This document shows, piece by piece, positions 33,626 to 39,944 of a DNA stretch of 51,538 bases (positions are counted from its first letter, which is position 1; each line of letters starts with the position of its first letter). The translations under genes and the position numbers were made by a program. The stretch is taken from the IMG/VR virus record IMGVR_UViG_3300047453_000226, positions 1 through 51,538 of that record, one strand, 5' to 3'. Source of the DNA: a virus. The notes below the pieces were generated by a model, which searched no databases, was not told the DNA's origin, and saw only the letters and a program-made list of their open reading frames with translations.

Positions 33626-34301
33626 TAAACCTTACGTATGTGAATACTGTGGTACAGGATATACAAGAGAAAAAACTCTTGCTGTACATATGTGTGAGCA
33701 AAAACGTAGGCATTTACAAAAAAATGAAAAGAGAGTTACACTAGGGTTTTATGCATTCAATCAGTTTTACAAATTAAGTGCAGGAGCAAGAAAAGATAAA
33801 ACGTATCAAGAGTTTTGTAAAAGTCCTTACTACAATGCGTTTGTAAAGTTTGGTAGTTTTGTAAACAATGTTAAACCAATGTATCCAGAGAAGTATGTTG
33901 ATCATGTTGTAACATCAGGTGTTAAACTTGACCACTGGTGTAAAGAAGAAATGTATGAAAAGTATGCTATTGATCTTATACGTAAAGAAGGTGTACAAAC
34001 AGCGTTAGAACGTAGTGTTATGACTATGATGGAATGGGCTGAAGAAAATAATAGCTCATGGAATCATTATTTCTTTTATTGTAGTTTAAATCGTGCGGCG
34101 TGGCACATTAAAGATGGCAAGATAAGTCCTTGGCTTGTATTAAACTGTAAGAGCGGAAAAGAGATGCTAAGTAAGTTTAGTGACGAGCAATTAAATATTG
34201 TCTTTCATATTATGGATCCTCAGCATTGGGCTATGCGATTCAAACGTAATCCTGCTGATGTTGCTTTAGTAAAAGAAGTAGCAAAAGAATCAAATCTATG
34301 A
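33603..34301 (+). CDS. C2H2 zinc-finger protein, unknown role (232 aa)
   Basis: The ATG at 33603 gives an N-terminal classical finger, Y-V-C-E-Y-C-G-T-G-Y-T-R-E-K-T-L, with A-V-H-M-C-E-Q-K-R-R-H supplying the histidines. The rest is an alpha-helical domain with W-N-H-Y-F-F-Y-C and I-M-D-P-Q-H-W. Related proteins occur in marine T4-like phages without an assigned role. A DNA- or RNA-binding activity is likely from the finger and basic stretch; this is inference. Confidence 0.7.
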   Translation: MTSKSSSNKPYVCEYCGTGYTREKTLAVHMCEQKRRHLQKNEKRVTLGFYAFNQFYKLSAGARKDKTYQEFCKSPYYNAFVKFGSFVNNVKPMYPEKYVDHVVTSGVKLDHWCKEEMYEKYAIDLIRKEGVQTALERSVMTMMEWAEENNSSWNHYFFYCSLNRAAWHIKDGKISPWLVLNCKSGKEMLSKFSDEQLNIVFHIMDPQHWAMRFKRNPADVALVKEVAKESNL

Positions 34302-34930
34302 ATCCAGAAAAACAAAAAGCATTAAAAAAACAAATAGATCGTAAATGTGCATTTATTATAAGTCAGCCAAAAGCAGGAACTTATTTGTGTGCTAACTTAC
34401 TTGCAAACTTTGGCATGTACTCAACAGGCTGGCATGTAAAAAGTGGCAAGTATAGAGAATACGATATAACACAACCTCTTCCAAAATTCGAAAAGAAAAA
34501 CGAACTTAAAAAATATATACAAAGTGTAACACATCAAGTAGGTAGCTTTAGTAGTATAATAAAAACTATTCCAACTAACGGGTTTGCACAAGGTCACTTA
34601 GAGTACCAGGGCAAGTATATCAAGGGACTAAGAGGAGTTAAAAAGATTTTGTTAACACGACCACATGATCAGCACATGCAATCTATAAAAAGATTTCAAG
34701 ATGAGATGCATGGTGATACGGCTGTTACAGAAGAAGCATATCATAATATAGCAGGGTGGGCAGAACATGACGATGTTTTTCATTTAACATTTAACGATCT
34801 TATCAAACCTAAATATGCAAAGTTAAGAAAACTTCAAACGTTTTTGTTTGGAGAAATAATTTGTGATGAAGTACAAGCAATACACAAAGCACTTGCAAGT
34901 CCATCACCAACCAAGAGCAGTATAAGATGA
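34298..34930 (+). CDS. Sulfotransferase-like protein
   Basis: The 210-residue protein has a P-K-A-G-T-Y-L motif near residue 24, which corresponds to the PAPS 5'-phosphosulfate loop of sulfotransferases (P-K-S-G-T-x-L), and I-L-L-T-R-P-H-D-Q-H-M-Q-S-I near residue 118, in the place of the 3'-phosphate loop (R-N-P-x-D-x-x-x-S). It is coupled by ATGA to an APS-kinase-like gene that would make the donor PAPS. A surface-glycan sulfation role is inferred. The family is divergent, so PAPS use is not certain. Confidence 0.6.
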   Translation: MNPEKQKALKKQIDRKCAFIISQPKAGTYLCANLLANFGMYSTGWHVKSGKYREYDITQPLPKFEKKNELKKYIQSVTHQVGSFSSIIKTIPTNGFAQGHLEYQGKYIKGLRGVKKILLTRPHDQHMQSIKRFQDEMHGDTAVTEEAYHNIAGWAEHDDVFHLTFNDLIKPKYAKLRKLQTFLFGEIICDEVQAIHKALASPSPTKSSIR

Positions 34931-35352
34931 AAATATTAATTTTTGGTCTGCCAGGTAGCGGTAAGAGTACACTAGCAAAACCATTTGCAGACTTAATAGG
35001 CGGCGTACACATAAACGCAGACGAAGTGCGTACTAAGTATGATGATTGGGACTTTACACCAGAAGGACGTATGCGCCAAGCACAACGTATGAAGCATCTA
35101 GCAGACGGTGTTGTAATGGCAGGCAAGATTGCTGTAGCAGACTTTGTATGTCCTACTGAAAAAGCACGTTTAGAGTTTAACCCAAATTATACAGTATGGA
35201 TGGATACTATTTCTCGTGGCCGTTTTGAAGACACAAATGATATGTTTGAAACGCCTGAAGGCGTAGACTATCATGTAGCAGATTGGTTTGATGATACACA
35301 TACACAACTTATGCCTGTTGTACAAAGATGGATGGAGAAGAATAATGTTTGA
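34927..35352 (+). CDS. Adenylylsulfate kinase-like P-loop kinase
   Basis: The 141-residue protein has P-loop G-L-P-G-S-G-K-S-T at 7-15, then H-I-N-A-D-E-V-R (the usual L-D-G-D-N-V-R position), R-M-R-Q-A-Q-R-M-K-H-L-A-D-G and A-D-F-V-C-P-T. This is APS kinase (CysC) order, shorter than the usual 200 residues. CysC makes PAPS from APS and ATP. It overlaps the upstream sulfotransferase-like gene (ATGA) and the downstream nucleotidyltransferase by 8 nt. An alternative is another small-molecule kinase of the same superfamily. Confidence 0.65.
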   Translation: MKILIFGLPGSGKSTLAKPFADLIGGVHINADEVRTKYDDWDFTPEGRMRQAQRMKHLADGVVMAGKIAVADFVCPTEKARLEFNPNYTVWMDTISRGRFEDTNDMFETPEGVDYHVADWFDDTHTQLMPVVQRWMEKNNV

Positions 35353-35755
35353 TACAAGTAAACCAACAACACAAATGCTAGGTAGATGGCAACCTTGGCA
35401 TGCTGGTCACACAGAACTATTTAAACGTGCATATGCAGAAACAGGACAAGTTGTAATAATGGTACGTACAGTATTTGGTTACATAGGACAAGACGCAGGT
35501 GCAGGACGTACAGTAGTTCAAGATGACAATCCATTTAACTTCCAAGACGTTGTAGACGGTATTAAATCAGGATTGTCAAAAGCAGGCTTTTTTATTAACG
35601 AAGACTACATGATTATGCAAGTGCCTAACATTGTAGATATAAGTTATGGTAGAGGTGTAGGATATACATTTACAGAACACGACTTAGGCAAAGAAGTACA
35701 CGACATTAGTGCTACAAAGATTAGAGCACAGATGCGTAAGGAAGGAAAATTATAA
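35345..35755 (+). CDS. HxGH nucleotidyltransferase
   Basis: This 136-residue protein starts with M-L-G-R-W-Q-P-W-H-A-G-H in the first 25 residues (HxGH nucleotide site) and has the I-S-A-T-K-I-R motif near the C-terminus (ISSTxxR of adenylyl-/cytidylyltransferases). The fold is the same as NMN/phosphopantetheine adenylyltransferases and ATP sulfurylase. Next to an APS-kinase-like gene, an ATP-sulfurylase-like role is attractive but unproven; a cytidylyltransferase acting on a glycan precursor is equally possible. Confidence 0.7.
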   Translation: MFDTSKPTTQMLGRWQPWHAGHTELFKRAYAETGQVVIMVRTVFGYIGQDAGAGRTVVQDDNPFNFQDVVDGIKSGLSKAGFFINEDYMIMQVPNIVDISYGRGVGYTFTEHDLGKEVHDISATKIRAQMRKEGKL

Positions 35756-36264
35756 TGCAAGTTTTCGATAACTTCTTGCCACATGCTGAATGGCAACAGT
35801 TACACGATACGTTAACAAGTGACACCTTTCCATGGATGATGGGTGACGCTGTTAGACAGGGAACAGAAACAGTTCCTGATAAGTACAATTGGCAGATGTA
35901 CCATTTGTTTTATTACAATCCAAATATTATATCAGAGGCAATGCCAGTACTAAATGATCTCTACACTAAACTTAGAGTAGGAACATTTATGAAAGCAAAA
36001 GCAAATGTAAATTTTGTTACTAGCGAAATAATTGAACACGGGTTACATATAGACATTGAACCACATAGCCTAGGTGAAGCAATGACTACAGCAATTTATT
36101 ATGTAAACTCTAATGATGGTTATACACTTTTTGAAGACGGCACAAAAGTAGAAAGTGTAGCAAACAGATTAGTAAAGTTTCCGTGCAATACAAAACACAC
36201 AGGTACATCATGTACAGACCAAAGATACAGAATGGTCATAAATTTAAATTATATAGAGGTATAA
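35755..36264 (+). CDS. 2OG-Fe(II) oxygenase-like protein (169 aa)
   Basis: The protein starts on the previous stop (TAATG). It has H-G-L-H-I-D-I-E (the H-x-D metal pair), T-A-I-Y-Y-V-N-S-N-D-G-Y-T, then K-F-P-C-N-T-K-H-T-G-T (distal His) and R-Y-R-M-V-I-N (2OG-binding Arg). This is the standard small phage oxygenase seen in marine T4-like phages. Substrate unknown. It may hydroxylate an acceptor in the glycan pathway, but it could also act on nucleotides. Confidence 0.8.
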   Translation: MQVFDNFLPHAEWQQLHDTLTSDTFPWMMGDAVRQGTETVPDKYNWQMYHLFYYNPNIISEAMPVLNDLYTKLRVGTFMKAKANVNFVTSEIIEHGLHIDIEPHSLGEAMTTAIYYVNSNDGYTLFEDGTKVESVANRLVKFPCNTKHTGTSCTDQRYRMVINLNYIEV

Positions 36265-36265
36265 A

Positions 36266-37405
36266 ATGGATACTCGTATACACGAGATTTTAGATAAAGA
36301 AGTAGATAGACAGGCTACTACAATCGAATTAATAGCAAGTGAAAACTTTGCAAGCAACAGCGTTATGGAACTAAGTGGCAGTGTGTTTACAAACAAATAC
36401 GCTGAGGGTTATCCAGGCAAGCGTTACTACAACGGCTGTGAACATATGGATGAAATAGAAGCACTTGCTGTAGATGAACTATGCAAATTGTTTAAGTGTG
36501 ACTATGCTAACGTACAACCACACTGTGGTGCAAATGCTAACACGGCAGTGTACCAAGCATTCCTAAAGCCGGGTGATACTATACTAGGTATGGACCTAGC
36601 AAGTGGAGGTCACCTAAGTCACGGTAGTCCGCCAAACATCTCAGGCAAAGTGTATAGTGCCTGTAGTTACAAAGTAAAAGCAGACGGCTACTTAGACTAT
36701 GATCAGATTGAACAACTGTGTAAAGACTATCGTCCTAAGATGATTGTTGCTGGTGCAAGTGCGTATCCAAGACAAATTAATTGGGAAGTATTTAGAAAAC
36801 TAGCAGACAAATACAATGCATTACTACTGGTTGATATGGCGCACTACAGCGGTCTTATAGCAGGCGGAGCATACCAGTCGCCACTAGCATATGCGGATGT
36901 GGTAACAAGTACAACACACAAGACCTTACGCGGTCCTAGAGGTGGTATTATACTGTGGAACAACCCAGACTATACAAAGCGTATTAATAGTGCAATCTTC
37001 CCTGGCACACAAGGCGGACCATTGATGCATCAAATTGCAGCCAAGGCACAATGTTTCATAGAAGCAAACACACCCGAGTTTAAAGATTATGCAAAGCAAG
37101 TAGTAGTTAATGCAAAAGCAATGTGTGCTGTGTTTAAGGACAAAGGATTTAAATGCTTGACAAATGGAACAGATTCGCATATAATATTACTAGACTTGAG
37201 TGATAGCAAATACAGCGGAAGAGAGGCTGCTGACTTGTTGGAAGAAAATGGTATTACTGTAAACAAAAATGGTGTACCAAATGATCCAAGAAGTTTTGTT
37301 GAAACAAGCGGTATTAGAATTGGAACAGCAGCAGAAACAACTCGTGGTCATAACGAGCAATGGTTTAAGGAACTAGCGGAAAACATATGCCAGATATTGA
37401 CATAG
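36266..37405 (+). CDS. glyA: Serine hydroxymethyltransferase GlyA
   Basis: The 379-residue PLP enzyme matches bacterial SHMT through I-E-L-I-A-S-E-N-F, E-G-Y-P-G-K-R-Y-Y-N-G-C, V-Q-P-H-C-G-A-N-A-N, H-L-S-H-G, V-D-M-A-H-Y-S-G-L-I-A-G and T-S-T-T-H-K-T-L-R-G-P-R-G-G, with K219 as the PLP lysine. It interconverts serine and glycine and makes methylene-tetrahydrofolate for thymidylate. Bacterial SHMT is about 417 aa; the short end is mainly C-terminal. No other one-carbon gene is in the window. An RBS (AGAGGT) precedes the ATG. The last 19 nt overlap the next gene. Confidence 0.95.
   Translation: MDTRIHEILDKEVDRQATTIELIASENFASNSVMELSGSVFTNKYAEGYPGKRYYNGCEHMDEIEALAVDELCKLFKCDYANVQPHCGANANTAVYQAFLKPGDTILGMDLASGGHLSHGSPPNISGKVYSACSYKVKADGYLDYDQIEQLCKDYRPKMIVAGASAYPRQINWEVFRKLADKYNALLLVDMAHYSGLIAGGAYQSPLAYADVVTSTTHKTLRGPRGGIILWNNPDYTKRINSAIFPGTQGGPLMHQIAAKAQCFIEANTPEFKDYAKQVVVNAKAMCAVFKDKGFKCLTNGTDSHIILLDLSDSKYSGREAADLLEENGITVNKNGVPNDPRSFVETSGIRIGTAAETTRGHNEQWFKELAENICQILT
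37157..37185 (+). promoter_or_regulatory. Consensus sigma70 promoter inside glyA
   Basis: TTGACA (37157-37162), 17-nt spacer, TATAAT (37180-37185): 12 of 12 match. It lies about 200 nt upstream of the mini-PolIII-alpha gene and could drive it early. Confidence 0.65.
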
Positions 37406-37953
37406 ACTTTGCAGACAGAGATGTTATCTTATCTAAGATAGAACATCGTGTGGCAAAATTAGATACAGGTAAAAAACATAATACAGGGGTCTACGTAACA
37501 GAGGCCCCTCATAATCCTGTAGACAATCTATGTACAATCGATCACAAAACAGCAGATGATAGAGGTTATTTCAAACTAGATTTTTTAAATGTGTCTATAT
37601 ACAAAGATGTTAAAAATGAGGCACATTTACAAGAACTTATGGAAAGGAAACCAATATGGCAACTACTGGAGCACAAAGACTTCGTCGACAAAGTATTTCA
37701 TCTAAGCGGGCACAGCAATCTATTAAAACAATTGAAGCCTACTTCGGTACAGCAATTGGCGGCTACACTAGCAATAATACGTCCAGCCAAGAGACACTTA
37801 GCAGACAAGAGCTGGAACGAAATATTAAACGAAGTGTGGGTCAAACCAACAAACGGTGAATACTACTTTAAGAAAGCACATGCGTTTAGTTACGCAATGG
37901 CTGTTGTTGTGCATATAAATTTACTATGTGAGCAACTAAATAGACAAACGTAA
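37387..37953 (+). CDS. Miniature DNA polymerase III alpha (DnaE)-like protein
   Basis: This 188-residue protein follows the bacterial DnaE/PolC palm and fingers in miniature. Residues 2-8 are P-D-I-D-I-D-F (catalytic Asp pair of P-D-F-D-V-D-F). Residues 31-70 mimic N-A-G-x-H-A-G-G-V and lead to F-K-L-D-F-L (third catalytic Asp, D65). Residues 110-134 have L-K-Q-L-K-P-T-S-V-Q-Q-L-A and A-I-I-R-P, and residues 161-180 have F-K-K-A-H-A-F-S-Y-A (DnaE F-N-K-S-H-S-A-A-Y-A). Full DnaE is about 1160 aa, so PHP, most of the fingers, beta-binding and OB domains are absent. Whether it is a polymerase, an inhibitor or a clamp factor is unknown. Confidence 0.8.
   Translation: MPDIDIDFADRDVILSKIEHRVAKLDTGKKHNTGVYVTEAPHNPVDNLCTIDHKTADDRGYFKLDFLNVSIYKDVKNEAHLQELMERKPIWQLLEHKDFVDKVFHLSGHSNLLKQLKPTSVQQLAATLAIIRPAKRHLADKSWNEILNEVWVKPTNGEYYFKKAHAFSYAMAVVVHINLLCEQLNRQT
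37656..37859 (+). CDS. Possible nested gene within mini-DnaE gene (67 aa)
   Basis: An open frame in a different reading frame starts ATG at 37656, preceded by AAAGGAAACC, and encodes a basic, Gln/Arg/Ser-rich 67-residue protein (A-T-T-G-A-Q-R-L-R-R-Q near the start). The good ribosome site suggests real translation, but overlapping-frame composition can mislead. No family recognised. Confidence 0.3.
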   Translation: MATTGAQRLRRQSISSKRAQQSIKTIEAYFGTAIGGYTSNNTSSQETLSRQELERNIKRSVGQTNKR

Positions 37954-38015
37954 AGATACACTCACGGCGATGGATGCCTCAGCGGACATGACATCGACTT
38001 TCTCGGAGTATCAGT

Positions 38016-38384
38016 TTATTTGACTTTTCTTACTAGTTGAACGTTCTTACGTTTAACTCGCTTTACACTTAGATTACCTAAGTTTACACATGGCCCTGAT
38101 ACGATACGAACATCTTTTGAGTTCATTGTTATAATTGCGTGTCGAAAAACTTCCATTTCTTGTTTTAAGAAAATATTAATAGGTATAAGCCTATTAGACT
38201 CCCACCACCAAGCTTCGCCTAATTCTAAAAATTGTTTCTTAGCTTCTTCGGTTCGTAGGTTATTAAAGACGTACATACTGGTAACAGCCTGGTCTTGGTT
38301 AATAACAATACCCACGTATTCGAGGCCGCCATAGCCCACAATGCTTATGAACGGAAATTTTTCTTGTATGTCTTTTGTTAGCAT
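38016..38384 (-). CDS. Conserved T4-like protein (122 aa), unknown
   Basis: This leftward gene encodes a soluble alpha/beta protein with I-S-I-V-G-Y-G-G-L-E-Y-V-G-I-V near residue 12, E-A-W-W-W-E-S-N-R-L-I-P-I-N-I-F-L and F-R-H-A-I-I-T-M-N-S, and a basic C-terminus. Similar proteins occur in marine T4-like phages; I know no function. It is flanked by rightward genes, and the 62-nt spacer 37954-38015 shows only a weak dyad (CGATG/CATCG). Confidence 0.6.
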   Translation of the reverse strand: MLTKDIQEKFPFISIVGYGGLEYVGIVINQDQAVTSMYVFNNLRTEEAKKQFLELGEAWWWESNRLIPINIFLKQEMEVFRHAIITMNSKDVRIVSGPCVNLGNLSVKRVKRKNVQLVRKVK

Positions 38385-38403
38385 TCGTTAGTTGTAATTC
38401 CTA

Positions 38404-38411
38404 TATAAATA
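38404..38411 (+). promoter_or_regulatory. Consensus late promoter directly abutting ATG
   Basis: A perfect TATAAATA box with CAGT before the ATG at 38416. A leaderless mRNA is predicted. Confidence 0.75.
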
Positions 38412-38415
38412 CAGT

Positions 38416-39192
38416 ATGTCACTTATACCTAGATATTTAGTCAATAACAGAACCAGCCTTGTTACCAATGTGACAGGATTCACAACGGAGTATAGACCAG
38501 TGTACCAAAGAAACATACCAATATATAGTGGAATAGATAATAAATTAGAATTCCAATTATTCAATCCAGATCAAAAGCCAATTAATCCAACTGGCTCAAC
38601 AATACATTTTGTAGCATTTGATGAAGCAAACAATCAAGTAATTAAACATACCGGAACAGTAACGATTGCCAACAAAGGTTTGTTTACAGTTACAATTACA
38701 GATCAGGACACTCTTAATTTAAAGCAACAGTATTTGTCTTACGCAATTTACTTAACAGACGACACAACTAATGCTGACACTATTACATATGCAGACGAGC
38801 AACTAAATGCATCAGGTACAATCTATGTTAGTAAAGAAGCATTCCCTGGTCCACGTGAAACTTCTGAAGTAACAAACTTTACACAAGACAGTGGTGACGT
38901 TGATGTATACAACAGCGATGCTATATCAGCAGAGCCAGGTATAAATGGTAACGAAGCATTACACACTGTTGCAATATACAGTGACAACTATGTAGGTGAT
39001 GTAGAACTACAAGTAACACTTGATAATCAAATTACAAATCAAAGTAACTGGGCAACAATTACTACACTTACATTAGACGGTACTGAAACAGAACCTACGG
39101 TAAGTAGTTTTAATGGTGTTTACAACTACATTAGATTCTCTACTTCAACAAACCCAGCAGAGAAAATTTCTAAGATTTTAGTAAGAAACTAA
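38416..39192 (+). CDS. Virion adhesin/baseplate-associated protein (258 aa)
   Basis: The N-terminal 130 residues have an Ig-like, BppU-type plan (R-N-I-P-I-Y-S-G-I-D-N-K-L-E-F-Q-L-F-N, then V-K-H-T-G-T-V-T, L-S-Y-A-I-Y-L-T-D-D), and the second part is a beta-rich Asn/Thr-rich domain (H-T-V-A-I-Y-S-D-N-Y-V-G-D-V-E-L-Q-V-T). It looks like a tail or fibre accessory protein, and late expression is supported by a consensus promoter. The start codon has no Shine-Dalgarno. A glycosyltransferase gene follows with no gap. Confidence 0.6.
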   Translation: MSLIPRYLVNNRTSLVTNVTGFTTEYRPVYQRNIPIYSGIDNKLEFQLFNPDQKPINPTGSTIHFVAFDEANNQVIKHTGTVTIANKGLFTVTITDQDTLNLKQQYLSYAIYLTDDTTNADTITYADEQLNASGTIYVSKEAFPGPRETSEVTNFTQDSGDVDVYNSDAISAEPGINGNEALHTVAIYSDNYVGDVELQVTLDNQITNQSNWATITTLTLDGTETEPTVSSFNGVYNYIRFSTSTNPAEKISKILVRN

Positions 39193-39921
39193 ATGTCAAC
39201 TACATATGTTACTACATTTTCTAAAGATCACCTTGAGCTTTATGGTAATAGATTTCTACAAAGTTTTACTAATTTTAGTAATGACCCATTAGTTTTATAT
39301 GCAGAAGAATTTACTTGGAACAATAGTTTAGATTTTAATTCTACTATTCCTGAACATATAGAATTTAAAAAGCATATAGACTATCTTCTATCTAAAACAA
39401 AAGATAAAAAAGAAATTGCGAGATTAAAAAAAGCTCTTAGGTGGAGTTATAAAAGTTTTGCAATTATACATGCCTTGGAAAATTTAAACACTGATTATGT
39501 AATATGGATAGACGGTGATGTTGAAACTGTAGGGAAAGTACCTAAAGATCTTGCAAAAAAATTATGCGGTGACAAACTATTGTTTGGATACAAACAGAAA
39601 ATTAAACAAGAGCTACATATAGAATCAGGATTTGTAGTGTTTAATTTGAAACATCCTAGAATAAAAAGAATATTACAAATGTATAAATTAGGATATTATT
39701 TTAAACAAGTTCTTGATTTGCCAAAGCCATGGGACGGATTTTGGTTAGCGCATATGTGCGAAATTAAAAAAATTAGAAAAGAGGCAATACTTTCTAATGC
39801 ACCTTTTAAGAGTATTAAAAATAGTTTTGTACATCATGTAGGTAAAGATAAATTTAAAGATTTAGATTTCGACAAATATTTAGTCGACAAATATTTAGGA
39901 AGAAATAACTTGACAAAGTAA
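39193..39921 (+). CDS. Glycosyltransferase (DxD family, copy 2)
   Basis: The 242-residue protein starts T-T-Y-V-T-T-F-S, has L-Y-G-N-R-F-L-Q-S-F and L-Y-A-E, and a Y-V-I-W-I-D-G-D-V-E (DxD) segment near residue 111. It is a paralogue of the leftward gene at 24806-25651. It begins directly after the adhesin stop, so it is cotranscribed with a virion gene and may glycosylate a virion protein or the host surface. The -35 box of the receptor promoter lies in its last codons. Confidence 0.7.
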   Translation: MSTTYVTTFSKDHLELYGNRFLQSFTNFSNDPLVLYAEEFTWNNSLDFNSTIPEHIEFKKHIDYLLSKTKDKKEIARLKKALRWSYKSFAIIHALENLNTDYVIWIDGDVETVGKVPKDLAKKLCGDKLLFGYKQKIKQELHIESGFVVFNLKHPRIKRILQMYKLGYYFKQVLDLPKPWDGFWLAHMCEIKKIRKEAILSNAPFKSIKNSFVHHVGKDKFKDLDFDKYLVDKYLGRNNLTK

Positions 39922-39938
39922 TATAATTACGTTATAAT
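39910..39938 (+). promoter_or_regulatory. Consensus sigma70 promoter fused to receptor ATG
   Basis: TTGACA (39910-39915), 17-nt spacer, TATAAT (39933-39938), 12 of 12 match. The ATG at 39945 is 6 nt past the -10 box, where transcription should start, so a leaderless mRNA is predicted. Confidence 0.85.
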
Positions 39939-39944
39939 AAGCGT

